A DNA stretch of 64,000 bases. Source: SVTX01 sp045542075 (GTDB lineage: Bacteria; Bacillota; Clostridia; Oscillospirales; CAG-272). Below are positions 24,553 to 32,353 of the stretch, one piece after another. How positions within the stretch are numbered: the stretch's first letter is position 1; each line of letters opens with the position of its first letter. The stretch covers positions 1-64,000 of the forward strand of contig JAZQKI010000001.1 of NCBI GenBank assembly GCA_045542075.1, in the 5' to 3' direction. The notes below the pieces were generated by a model. It worked only from the letters and a program-made list of their open reading frames with translations, had not been told where the DNA came from and did not search any database. Both the position numbers and the translations under genes were made by a program.

Positions 24553-26355
24553 ATGGGACTTATGGAGATTTTAGGACTTATCTGCGGTCTGGCTCTGTTC
24601 CTTTACGGAATGGACGTCATGGGCGACGCTCTTAAAAAGAGCGCTGGCAGAAAGCTCAAAACCATCTTAGGAAATCTCACGTCAAACAAATTAAAAGGAT
24701 TTTTGCTTGGACTTTTAGTCACAGCGATAATTCAGTCATCATCAGCTACCACCGTAATGGTCGTCGGTTTTGTAAACTCAGGCACAATGCTTTTGTCACA
24801 GGCTGTCGGCGTTATTATGGGCGCAAACGTAGGAACTGCGGTCACAGCATGGATTACGGCTCTCAACGGCATTGAGGGCGGAGCGGAGGCTACCGCATGG
24901 CTCAATTATCTCAAGCCCGATGCATGGATGCCTATACTTGCTCTTGCGGGTATATGCCTCATTATGTTTGCCAAAAAGGACAAGCAGAAGGACGTAGGCT
25001 CTATTCTTATGGGATTTGCCGTACTTATGGTCGGTATGTCTCTTATGTCCGACGCAGTAAGCGGACTTAAGGATGATCCTAACTTTACAAGAATACTTAC
25101 TCTCTTTAACAATCCTATCTTCGGCGTACTTGCAGGAACGGCACTTACGGCAATAGTCCAGTCCTCGTCTGCATCTATCGGTATTTTGCAAGCTTTATCA
25201 ACCACGGGATCCATATCCTTTGGCATGGCTATTCCGATAATTCTCGGTCAGAATATAGGTACGTGCATTACGGCTATGATATCCTCTGTAAGCGCTAACA
25301 AGAACGGTAAGCGTGCAGCGGTCGTTCATCTTTACTTTAATATAATCGGCGTTGTATTCTGGCTCGGTATGTATTATCTTATCGGTTGGATATTCAAGAT
25401 AAGCGGGCTGTTTGATTATATGAGCCTGGCTAACGGAACCACGATAAACATGTGGGGAATCGCTATAGTTCATACGACCTTCAAGCTTTTGTCTGTTCTT
25501 CTTATGGCTCCTTTCACAAAGCTTCTCGAAAAGCTTGCCGTTGCAACTATTCGCGGCACGGACAAAAAGGGTGACGAATATACCAATATGCTTGATGAAA
25601 GACTTCTTGACACTCCCTCCGTTGCGATCGAAAGAAGCCGCACGGTTGCGTCTCAGATGGCTCAGCTATCATCCGAGGCTATGCACCTGGCTATAGGTCT
25701 GTTTGACACGTATGATAGCAAGGTCGCGCAGCGAGTACGCGATATTGAGGATAAGGTGGATATATACGAGGACGTTCTTGGCTCGTATCTTGTAAAGCTG
25801 TCGTCAAGAAGCATGGATGAGGTGGACAGCCACGAGGTTACAAAACTGCTCCATATGATCGGAGACCTTGAGAGAATTTCCGACCATGCGGTGAATCTGG
25901 TTGAATCTGCGGAGGAGATAAACGATAAGAATCTTACGTTCTCGGCAGATGCACTCAGCGAGCTTCATTCTATGTACGGTGCGGTTGACGAGATACTTAC
26001 GATCACGGAAGACGCCTTTGTGAACAACGATATGAACAAGGCTTATATTGTAGAGCCTCTTGAACAGGTAGTTGACTATCTCCGCGATCAGATAAAGCTC
26101 CAGCACATTCTTCGTCTCCAGAAGAGCGAATGTACTATAGAGCACGGATTTGTCCTCTCGGATATTCTTACAAACCTTGAAAGAGTTTCTGACCACTGCT
26201 CAAACATTGCGGGTTGTTTGGTTGAAATGTCAAAGCACGATTCTCTTGACGTTCACGATTATCTGCATAAGGTAAAGGCAGGCGGAATGGAATACGATGC
26301 GCTTTATAACGCGTATATGGAAAAATACTCAATTAAATCTATTGAAACAAAATAA
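24553..26355 (+). CDS. Na+/phosphate cotransporter family protein with PhoU-like domain
   Basis: 600 residues. The N-terminal ~310 residues are membrane-embedded with the two inverted repeat signatures of PNaS transporters, QSSSATTVMVVGFVNSG (~60) and QSSSASIGILQALSTTG (~205), each followed by a GxNxGT segment (GANVGTA, GQNIGTC). The C-terminal ~230 residues are a helical PhoU-like domain (HMIGDLERISDHAVNLVE; LTNLERVSDHCSNIA) with the conserved DLERxSDH motif. Likely imports phosphate with sodium. It is monocistronic, with a GGAGG site and a terminator. Confidence 0.93.
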   Translation: MGLMEILGLICGLALFLYGMDVMGDALKKSAGRKLKTILGNLTSNKLKGFLLGLLVTAIIQSSSATTVMVVGFVNSGTMLLSQAVGVIMGANVGTAVTAWITALNGIEGGAEATAWLNYLKPDAWMPILALAGICLIMFAKKDKQKDVGSILMGFAVLMVGMSLMSDAVSGLKDDPNFTRILTLFNNPIFGVLAGTALTAIVQSSSASIGILQALSTTGSISFGMAIPIILGQNIGTCITAMISSVSANKNGKRAAVVHLYFNIIGVVFWLGMYYLIGWIFKISGLFDYMSLANGTTINMWGIAIVHTTFKLLSVLLMAPFTKLLEKLAVATIRGTDKKGDEYTNMLDERLLDTPSVAIERSRTVASQMAQLSSEAMHLAIGLFDTYDSKVAQRVRDIEDKVDIYEDVLGSYLVKLSSRSMDEVDSHEVTKLLHMIGDLERISDHAVNLVESAEEINDKNLTFSADALSELHSMYGAVDEILTITEDAFVNNDMNKAYIVEPLEQVVDYLRDQIKLQHILRLQKSECTIEHGFVLSDILTNLERVSDHCSNIAGCLVEMSKHDSLDVHDYLHKVKAGGMEYDALYNAYMEKYSIKSIETK

Positions 26356-26362
26356 AAAAATT

Positions 26363-26394
26363 AGGTCGGTGTGATTTTCACACCGACCGTTTTT
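26363..26394. terminator. Bidirectional terminator between transporter and ThuA genes
   Basis: An 11-bp stem, GGTCGGTGTGA with TCACACCGACC (26364-26374 and 26378-26388), with a T-run on the plus side and an A-run upstream serving the minus strand. Confidence 0.9.
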
Positions 26395-26395
26395 A

Positions 26396-27133
26396 TTATT
26401 TATCAAATTCGTCAATTACCTTGAAGGGAATATGGGAGGAGCTGCGAGGGAAAGGGTATCCAATCTCTACGGGAGCGACCCAATAAACCGCGTTTGTAAT
26501 GATTTTTTGTACGTACTCGTTATAGAAGGAGCGGCATAATTCGTGTCCGGGCTGGAAATAAAATATCTTGCCAAGTCCGCGTTCAAAGCAAACTCCGCTT
26601 CTGAATATGAAGCCGTCCTCATACCATGAGCCAAACACAAGCGCGTCAGGCTGGGGAATATAGAATGGCTCGCTGTACAGCTCCTCAAGCTCGAGCGTAA
26701 AATGCTCGGGAATGCCCTGAGCTATAGGGTGTGTGGGATAAAGATTCCATACAACCTCCTTTTGATCACGCCCCCACGAGAGATCTCCCGTAGTTCCGAC
26801 AACGGATTTGAATACCTTGGAGTGATGTCCCGAATGAAGCACGACAAGTCCCATTTTGCCCGCATAAACCCGCTGACGTATTTTTTCAACAAGCTCGTCG
26901 TTTACCTCGTGGTGCGCCATGTGTCCCCACCATATAAGCACGTCTGTCTTGCTTAAAAGCTCGTCGGAAATGCCCTGATATTCATCATCAAGCGCAGCAA
27001 GGGTAATATTTAAGTCTGTATTCTTGCCAAGAAAGCTTTTGATACATCCATGAATACCGTCGGGATATATTTCGCGGCAGGAGTCCTCAAGCTTTTCGTG
27101 TCGGTACTCGTTCCAGATAACAACGTTTAACAT
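26396..27133 (-). CDS. ThuA-like domain protein
   Basis: 245 residues from the ATG at 27133, with GGAGG 8 bp before it; a longer frame lacks a ribosome site. The fold is the class I glutamine-amidotransferase-like ThuA family (trehalose-utilisation): VVIWNEYRHE at the start, DVLIWWGHMAHHEV, GLVVLHSGHHSKVFK and GRGKIFYFQPGHE-type segments. ThuA proteins take part in sugar or disaccharide catabolism, with the exact reaction poorly known. The divergent neighbour is an SDR protein, and both promoters share a repeated palindrome, suggesting joint control. Confidence 0.88.
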   Translation of the reverse strand: MLNVVIWNEYRHEKLEDSCREIYPDGIHGCIKSFLGKNTDLNITLAALDDEYQGISDELLSKTDVLIWWGHMAHHEVNDELVEKIRQRVYAGKMGLVVLHSGHHSKVFKSVVGTTGDLSWGRDQKEVVWNLYPTHPIAQGIPEHFTLELEELYSEPFYIPQPDALVFGSWYEDGFIFRSGVCFERGLGKIFYFQPGHELCRSFYNEYVQKIITNAVYWVAPVEIGYPFPRSSSHIPFKVIDEFDK

Positions 27134-27172
27134 GATATAATCCTCCGTAAATAAAGTCATATTTCTGATTTA

Positions 27173-27201
27173 ATTATACACGCTTTTATGTATTATTTCA
27201 A
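27173..27201 (-). promoter_or_regulatory. Promoter of the thuA-like gene
   Basis: Minus strand: TTGAAA at 27201-27196, 17-bp spacer, TATAAT at 27178-27173. An AAGTACTT palindrome overlaps the -35. Confidence 0.65.
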
Positions 27202-27258
27202 GTACTTATTGAAAAATATAGATTCTGGAAAAGTTCGCAATTTTACTGAGAAGTACTT
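27200..27258. promoter_or_regulatory. Pair of AAGTACTT palindromes, putative operators
   Basis: Identical 8-bp palindromes at 27200-27207 and 27251-27258, 51 bp apart (about five helical turns), inside the divergent intergenic region of the thuA-like and SDR genes. One overlaps the leftward -35, the other lies 21 bp before the rightward -35. No regulator gene is adjacent. Confidence 0.4.
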
Positions 27259-27278
27259 AAAAATGAGTGTAAAAAGCC

Positions 27279-27307
27279 TTTACTTTTTATTTAATATATG
27301 TTATAAT
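27279..27307 (+). promoter_or_regulatory. Promoter of the SDR gene
   Basis: TTTACT (27279-27284), 17-bp spacer, TATAAT (27302-27307), 39 bp before the start at 27346. Confidence 0.65.
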
Positions 27308-27345
27308 TTATATAACTAATGTAAAAAGGACAGGGAATAGAACTC

Positions 27346-28032
27346 ATGGTAAATAATAAGGTTTGCGTCATTGTCGGCGGTGCAGACGTTATATGCGCAT
27401 ATTCTGCCAAGGAAATGGCAAAAAACGGTTACGTAACCGCAATAGTTGACACAAATATTGATAATGCCAAGAAAATTGCAGATGAAATATGCACATTTGG
27501 TGGTCTTGCCAAGGCGTTTGAGGGAGATTGCTATAGTTATGACTCCTTGTCACACGTGCATGGACTGATTTCGTCTGAATTCGGAAAATGTAACGTAATT
27601 GTGAACAATTTGCAGTGCAGCTCCAACAATGAATCCGCGATGACGTGCGCATTGATATCAGCGAAGGTATTTGTGAATGAAATGATAGGTGAGCCGGGAT
27701 GCTCCGTGGTCAATATTTTTCCCGGCGGCGAGCTTGAGAAAGAGGCAGAAGAGCTTACAAGAAAAATGGCTGTAAATCTTGCGGATTCAGGAATCAGAGT
27801 AAACGCGATAGCTTATAAGAATATAGTTGCAAAAAGCAACAAGAGCGATTTTTTTAATGACGACAACACGCCCACCCAAGCAGCGCAAACAATTCTTGAT
27901 GCAATACCTATGGGCAGATTCGGAAGACCTGATGAGGTAGTGGGCGCGCTTAAATATCTGAGCGATCCCGTAGCAGCATCATATACAACCGGTACGGTTA
28001 TACGGGTTGACGGTGGGTATTCAGCGCGATAA
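27346..28032 (+). CDS. Short-chain dehydrogenase/reductase-like protein, active site degenerate
   Basis: 228 residues with a Rossmann-like SDR plan: VCVIVGGADVICAYSAKEMA at the N-terminus, CNVIVNNLQC at the NNAG position, ADSGIRVNAIAYKNIV, and a typical C-terminal GRFGRPDEVVGALKYLSDPVAASYTTGTVIRVDGGYS. The TGxxxGIG cofactor motif is altered and the Ser-Tyr-Lys catalytic block is missing: the chain runs from SVVNIFPGG straight to ELTRKMAVNLADSG with no YxxxK. It may bind a cofactor or a partner without redox activity, or be decaying. A divergent ThuA-like gene suggests a sugar-related role. Confidence 0.8.
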   Translation: MVNNKVCVIVGGADVICAYSAKEMAKNGYVTAIVDTNIDNAKKIADEICTFGGLAKAFEGDCYSYDSLSHVHGLISSEFGKCNVIVNNLQCSSNNESAMTCALISAKVFVNEMIGEPGCSVVNIFPGGELEKEAEELTRKMAVNLADSGIRVNAIAYKNIVAKSNKSDFFNDDNTPTQAAQTILDAIPMGRFGRPDEVVGALKYLSDPVAASYTTGTVIRVDGGYSAR

Positions 28033-28201
28033 TTTATAAAGTGTCAGATAGATAATCATAGGATATCAAACTTGACAAATTATTGTAAACTGTATTAAGA
28101 TCGTAACCGTGCATCAAAGATCACGTTCTGACCGTGCGTCAAAAAATTACACAAGCAAGCTATAAGTTGTGTAAAATAAAAATTCATTTTAGAAAATCAA
28201 A

Positions 28202-28224
28202 AAAGCCTTATTGAATAAGGCTTT
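28202..28224. terminator. Terminator-like hairpin
   Basis: AAAGCCTTA pairs with TAAGGCTTT (28202-28210, 28216-28224). An A-run just upstream gives a U-tract when read on the minus strand, so it better terminates leftward transcription. Confidence 0.55.
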
Positions 28225-28344
28225 GCAGAGAATTATGCAATTGCGAGAAATTGCACAGGGCATTTGAGCTTGTGTAAAAATATAATAACACATAAAAAAA
28301 GAGACCGGGGGCAAGGGAAAGCCCTATATGGCAAGGAGACAAAT

Positions 28345-28374
28345 AATTATACAAAATCAAAATTTTGTATAATT
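28345..28374. repeat. Perfect 13-bp inverted repeat with 4-base loop
   Basis: AATTATACAAAAT (28345-28357) faces ATTTTGTATAATT (28362-28374). It is AT-rich and could be an operator, a hairpin in RNA, or the end of a mobile element. Confidence 0.6.
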
Positions 28375-28517
28375 TGGGGTATGAAAAATGGCCTAAAATG
28401 CTAAAAAAGCCCCCCTAAAACCCCTTTGACGCTCCTTCTGCCAATTTTTGAGGCTTTGGGAACGTTTTTTAATAATGCATGATTTCTTATTTATTCAAAT
28501 CAGTTTTTTTGTAAGTA

Positions 28518-28784
28518 TTACGTGTTTTTTCCCTCGAACAAATATTTTTTCTTAGTTGCTTCGCCTCCGCGTATGTGCCGCTCCTCCTTGTTTTTTGCAA
28601 GCACTTGCTTTGCCTCATTGTACAGAGACGGATTTATGTTTTTCAGATTTTGAGTTATATCCTTATGTACAGTGCTTTTACTTATTCCAAAATGCGTTGC
28701 CACACTTCTGACCGTGGCATTGTTTTCCACTAAATACAACGCAAGCGTTACACATCTTTCCTTGCAAGACGATAAATACATCAT
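28518..28784 (-). CDS. spoIIID: Sporulation transcription factor SpoIIID
   Basis: A small DNA-binding regulator of the mother cell during sporulation; in Bacillus it acts with sigma-E to switch gene sets before sigma-K. The 88 residues match SpoIIID: a helix-turn-helix TVRSVATHFGISKSTVHKDITQNL followed by a basic tail RHIRGGEATKKKY. The start at 28784 has AGAGG 7 bp upstream. It is the firmest evidence that this organism forms endospores. Possible sigma-E promoter elements lie just upstream. Confidence 0.96.
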   Translation of the reverse strand: MMYLSSCKERCVTLALYLVENNATVRSVATHFGISKSTVHKDITQNLKNINPSLYNEAKQVLAKNKEERHIRGGEATKKKYLFEGKNT

Positions 28785-28801
28785 GTGATAACCTCTGTAT
28801 A

Positions 28802-28831
28802 TATAAATGTTATTTCATTCAATTATATGAC
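28802..28831 (-). promoter_or_regulatory. Possible sigma-E-type promoter of spoIIID
   Basis: Minus strand: GTCATAT at 28831-28825, 15-bp spacer, CATTTATA at 28809-28802, resembling the sigma-E pattern (ATA-containing -35, CATA-like -10). The match is partial and based on remembered consensus. Confidence 0.35.
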
Positions 28832-28870
28832 GCTTCGCTTGCTTATATTATATTAATTTGGGAGTTTTTA

Positions 28871-29668
28871 ATGTTTTTGCAAAATACTATTGACAATCTC
28901 TATACCGATCAATTTGATATTTTTGAAGGTATGACCTCTATATCTGCCGTTATAAACTCAATAAATACAGGTGCCAATAACCGTAAGGTTATACGCGTGC
29001 TGTACGATAAGGACAAGGCAGTCAAAAAATCCCGTGAGCTTGCATTCCTGGGTATTATGTCTCAACGGCTTTCTTTCGAGCTTGTTGCCACAGACAGCTC
29101 GGAGCTGGATAATCTTGTATCCGGTACTACTCACGGTGGATTTGTAGCATTATGTACTAAAAGGACTCTGATCCCGCTTGCGAGTCTTGAATTATCCTCT
29201 GATAAGCCTTATTTTTTCGTGCTTCTTGAAGGTATTGAGGACCCTTATAATTTTGGATATTCCGTCCGCTCAATATATGCGTCGGGTGCTGACGGTATAG
29301 TGCTTCCTCCACGAAATTGGCTTGAGCTTTCAAGCACCGTAGCCCGCTCATCTGCGGGCAGCTCTGAGCTTGCGGATATATACGTATCAGATCCCGTAGA
29401 AGCTGTTAAATTCTTTAAGAATAAAGGATTTTCAATAGTCTGCGCAGGAATTCGCGACTCGGTATCCGTGTACGATGCGGATTTTACCAAGCCCACGCTT
29501 TTGATCGTCGGCGGCGAGAAACGCGGCATATCGAGAAAGCTTCTTGATATGTGTGACGTGACCGTAAGGATAGATTACGGCCGAGAGTTCAAGGGCTCGT
29601 TGCCCACTGCATCGGCAGTGGCTGTAATTGCCTTTGAGGTGGCAAAGCAAAGGCAAAAAAACGTATGA
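28871..29668 (+). CDS. SpoU/TrmH-family RNA 2'-O-methyltransferase
   Basis: 265 residues. The C-terminal SPOUT domain is clear: PYFFVLLEGIEDPYNFGYSVRSIYASGADGI (motif 1), TLLIVGGEKRGISRKLLDMCD (motif 2) and GSLPTASAVAVIAFEVAKQ (motif 3), which form the knotted SAM site. It methylates ribose in rRNA or tRNA; the target is not identifiable. Motif 3 reads GSLPTASA rather than the usual SLNVSxA, a variant seen in some paralogues. It is divergent from spoIIID. A second SpoU enzyme, RlmB, is at 34.9 kb. Confidence 0.88.
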   Translation: MFLQNTIDNLYTDQFDIFEGMTSISAVINSINTGANNRKVIRVLYDKDKAVKKSRELAFLGIMSQRLSFELVATDSSELDNLVSGTTHGGFVALCTKRTLIPLASLELSSDKPYFFVLLEGIEDPYNFGYSVRSIYASGADGIVLPPRNWLELSSTVARSSAGSSELADIYVSDPVEAVKFFKNKGFSIVCAGIRDSVSVYDADFTKPTLLIVGGEKRGISRKLLDMCDVTVRIDYGREFKGSLPTASAVAVIAFEVAKQRQKNV

Positions 29669-29769
29669 TTTTGTATAATTATCAGGACTGAATTGCAAAA
29701 ATATCAGCAAAAAAACATGTTGCATTTGGTCTGTCTGAACGATATGTTTGTTTGGAAAGGTCGAAATTT

Positions 29770-30615
29770 ATGAGAAAAAAGATATCTTTTATAGGTGTTG
29801 GTAATATGGCGAGCGCCATAATTGCGGGTATCACTTCGCAAAACAACCCTTCGCCATATCTTATGTCGGATATTATTCTTTACGATAGATCCCCCGAAAA
29901 AACAGTTGAATATCAAAGGCTCGGAGCAAGCATTGCATCATCAGAGAGAGCCGCGGCAGAAATGGCAGACTGCGTATTTCTCTGTGTAAAGCCCCAAAAT
30001 TTTTCAGAGGTGCTTCCCTGCTTTGCGGATATTCCAGATATTGAGAGCAAGCTTTTTGTAACTATTGCCGCGGGAATATCTATGCAAACCGTAGCTGATG
30101 CAACACACGGCGCGGCAGTTGTACGCGTATTGCCCAACACACCGATCATTGTGGGTATGGGGGTGAGCGCGGTCTGCACGACCTCCAATGTGTCGGACGA
30201 GGATTATAATTTTGTATGCAATATATTTGCTTCCTCGGGCAGCGTGCTTGCTGTGGATGAGTCGCAGATGAACAGAATAATCGGAGTTACATCCTCCTCG
30301 CCCGCCTATGTTTTCGCGTTTGTAAAAGCGATATTTGAGGGCGCAGCAGCACAAGGACTTATAAAGTCTCCCGAGAATCCCGATGGAATTGACCAAAAGC
30401 AGATGACAGACAGCATTTGTGATATGATAATTGGTTCTGCGCAGCTGATGAAGACGTCGGATATGACACCCGATGAGCAAATAAGCAGAGTTGCCTCAAA
30501 GGGCGGCACTACTGAGCAGGCACTGCTTGAGCTTGAAAGATACAGCTTTGGTGAAGGTGTCGTCAGCGCAATGAAAAAATGTACTCAAAGAGCCGATGAG
30601 CTTGGTAATAAATGA
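29770..30615 (+). CDS. proC: Pyrroline-5-carboxylate reductase
   Basis: Last step of proline synthesis, reducing pyrroline-5-carboxylate with NAD(P)H. 281 residues from the ATG at 29770 (GAAAGG upstream). Visible: the Rossmann motif FIGVGNMASAI, VFLCVKPQNF, VRVLPNTPIIVGMGVSAV, and the C-terminal VTSSSPAYVFAFVKAIFEGAAAQGL and SKGGTTEQALLELE dimer and substrate signature. proA and proB are not nearby. The next gene starts 25 bp downstream. Confidence 0.95.
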   Translation: MRKKISFIGVGNMASAIIAGITSQNNPSPYLMSDIILYDRSPEKTVEYQRLGASIASSERAAAEMADCVFLCVKPQNFSEVLPCFADIPDIESKLFVTIAAGISMQTVADATHGAAVVRVLPNTPIIVGMGVSAVCTTSNVSDEDYNFVCNIFASSGSVLAVDESQMNRIIGVTSSSPAYVFAFVKAIFEGAAAQGLIKSPENPDGIDQKQMTDSICDMIIGSAQLMKTSDMTPDEQISRVASKGGTTEQALLELERYSFGEGVVSAMKKCTQRADELGNK

Positions 30616-30639
30616 TTATAAGAAAAGGAAATATATAAG

Positions 30640-31623
30640 GTGGAAAAGAAAAAGCTAAAAAAATTCAAGCTGTTTGATATGAATCGCGATGGCAAGGGCG
30701 TCGAGCCCGGCGAGGACAGAACGCCGGGATTGAAGTTTTTCTTCAAGCAGCTTGCAAGAAAGTTCTCAAAATTACTTTCTTTGAATATGTTGACTATGTT
30801 TCAGATCCTGCCCCTGGCAGCGATAGTTATACTTTATTTCTTTGCTATTCCCAGAACGGCGACACATGTTTATTCGGAATATCCTGTCCTGTTTGGAATG
30901 AATTTTGCGTCCTCCTCTGCTGTTACGTCCGCAAACCTCGGTATATTCTCGTATCAGTTTGGAATACAGGAGCACGGCACAAGTATGTATTGGGTGCTTG
31001 CCGCTATCGCAATAGTTTACGTTCTCACGTACGGTTTGCAAAAGGTCGGTACAATATACGTCACGCGTGGTCTTGTGCGCGGCGACAGTGTGTTTGTTTT
31101 TTCTGATTTCTTCTACGGCATCAAAAAGAATTTCAAGCAGGGCTTAATATTTGGAATTGTTGATTGTCTGTTTATGTTTATTATGGGATATAACTTCCTG
31201 TATTTTTGGCCTCTGTTCGGCACCTCCGTGGGACTCAGCATAATGTTTGTTATGACAAGTGCTTTAATAGTGCTTTATATTATGATGAGGTTCTATATAT
31301 ACCTTATGCTTGTCACATTCAACATAAAAATAATAAAAGCAATTAAAAACGCGCTCATATTTACCGCGTTGGGACTTAAGAGAAATATTATGGCTTGCAT
31401 CGGACTTTTGATAGTCACCGCGATTGCTGTAGTGCCTATACTCTTCCTGTTTCCCAAGTTCGGAGTTGTAATAGTACTTCCCTTGTTGTACTATCTTGGA
31501 ATTTGCTCGTTTATTTATACGTACGCGGCATATCCCGTTATTAAGAAATATATGATAGACCCGTCCCCGAGTGAGTCAAGTGAATCTGCCGAGAATGCGG
31601 CTGACGAAGCTGTTGAAAGCTGA
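30640..31623 (+). CDS. Membrane protein of DUF624/YesL-like type
   Basis: 327 residues with about six membrane segments and a charged N-terminus and Ser/Glu-rich C-terminal tail (SPSESSESAENAADEA). The pattern FSDFFYGIKKNFKQGLIFGIVD and the spaced membrane helices resemble DUF624 proteins, which have no established function. GTG start with AAAAGGA 10 bp upstream. It is probably cotranscribed with proC and ends at a strong terminator. Confidence 0.7.
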   Translation: MEKKKLKKFKLFDMNRDGKGVEPGEDRTPGLKFFFKQLARKFSKLLSLNMLTMFQILPLAAIVILYFFAIPRTATHVYSEYPVLFGMNFASSSAVTSANLGIFSYQFGIQEHGTSMYWVLAAIAIVYVLTYGLQKVGTIYVTRGLVRGDSVFVFSDFFYGIKKNFKQGLIFGIVDCLFMFIMGYNFLYFWPLFGTSVGLSIMFVMTSALIVLYIMMRFYIYLMLVTFNIKIIKAIKNALIFTALGLKRNIMACIGLLIVTAIAVVPILFLFPKFGVVIVLPLLYYLGICSFIYTYAAYPVIKKYMIDPSPSESSESAENAADEAVES

Positions 31624-31629
31624 TCTTAC

Positions 31630-31665
31630 AATAAGGTCTTGCCACAACTGTGGCAAGACCTTATT
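31630..31665. terminator. Bidirectional terminator
   Basis: A perfect 17-bp stem (31630-31646 with 31649-31665, core AAGGTCTTGCCACA) between converging genes. It overlaps the stop codon of the leftward deacetylase gene. Confidence 0.85.
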
Positions 31666-32353
31666 GCTTTGTTCCTATAAGCTCGCTGACTGTTACGAAA
31701 TTATAGCCTTTTTCAAGTAATACAGGTATAAAAAGCTCAAGAGCCTTAGGTGTTGGACTGTTTCTGCCTATGAAGTCATGCATCAATATCACGTCGCCCG
31801 CCTTTATGTTGTTTATCACGTTTTGAGCTATAAGATCGGGTGGAGTGTGTGCCCAGTCACGCGTGTCGAGGTTCCACAGTATTACCGTATAATCCATACC
31901 GTCTGCAATATTTGTCATCTCGGAGCTTATCATTCCCTCGGGCGGACGAAACAGCTTGGTTTTATATTCCGTCACGTTGAATATTTCCGCCTCACAACGC
32001 TCAATTTCACCTTCAAGTCTATATATATTGGAGCTCGATAGTGTTATATGGGAATACGTGTGATTTGCTATTTCATGCCCCCTACGTTCTGTTTCTATCA
32101 GTGCGCCGGGATATTCCTTTGCATTTTGACCTATAACGAAAAACGTAGCCTTTATACCGTATTTATCAAGAATGTCAAGTATTTGCGGAGTGTATCTCGG
32201 ATGCGGTCCGTCGTCAAAGGTGAGAGCTATCTTCATCTGACTGTTTTTGTTGTTGAAATAGACCTGCTTTGATGCCTGACAGCAGATGCTCCCTGAATAA
32301 AGCAATATCAGTATCAGGGATAAAAACAAGCATATGCCTTTTGTTTTTTTCAT
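31661..32353 (-). CDS. Polysaccharide deacetylase (NodB homology)
   Basis: 230 residues with a signal peptide (MKKTKGICLFLSLILILLYSG). NodB motifs: TFDDGPH (metal Asp and catalytic Asp), the NHTYSH histidines, LFRPPEG, LDTRDW and LMHD. These indicate a zinc-type N-deacetylase of peptidoglycan or another amino sugar polymer outside the membrane. Its start codon overlaps the stop of the upstream deacetylase gene by 4 bp (ATGA), so translation is probably coupled. In sporulating bacteria such pairs often act on the spore cortex. Confidence 0.92.
   Translation of the reverse strand: MKKTKGICLFLSLILILLYSGSICCQASKQVYFNNKNSQMKIALTFDDGPHPRYTPQILDILDKYGIKATFFVIGQNAKEYPGALIETERRGHEIANHTYSHITLSSSNIYRLEGEIERCEAEIFNVTEYKTKLFRPPEGMISSEMTNIADGMDYTVILWNLDTRDWAHTPPDLIAQNVINNIKAGDVILMHDFIGRNSPTPKALELFIPVLLEKGYNFVTVSELIGTKQ

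Larger units (their letters stand above)
28033..28517. other. 485-bp gene-free region with hairpins and short repeats
   Basis: No convincing coding frame. It holds a direct repeat ACCGTGC(A/G)TCAAA (28106-28118, 28131-28143), an inverted pair TTACACAA/TTGTGTAA (28147-28154, 28167-28174) with a third copy at 28270-28277, a terminator-like stem (28202-28224), a 13-bp perfect inverted repeat (28345-28357 with 28362-28374), and a G-rich then C-rich stretch (28300-28340, 28408-28425). It could contain a small RNA or the remnant of a mobile element. Confidence 0.45.

Noticed and set aside
28300..28425. G-rich and C-rich stretch considered as a riboswitch or SRP/6S RNA
   Set aside because: No conserved core of a known RNA was found; kept only as part of the unexplained intergenic region.
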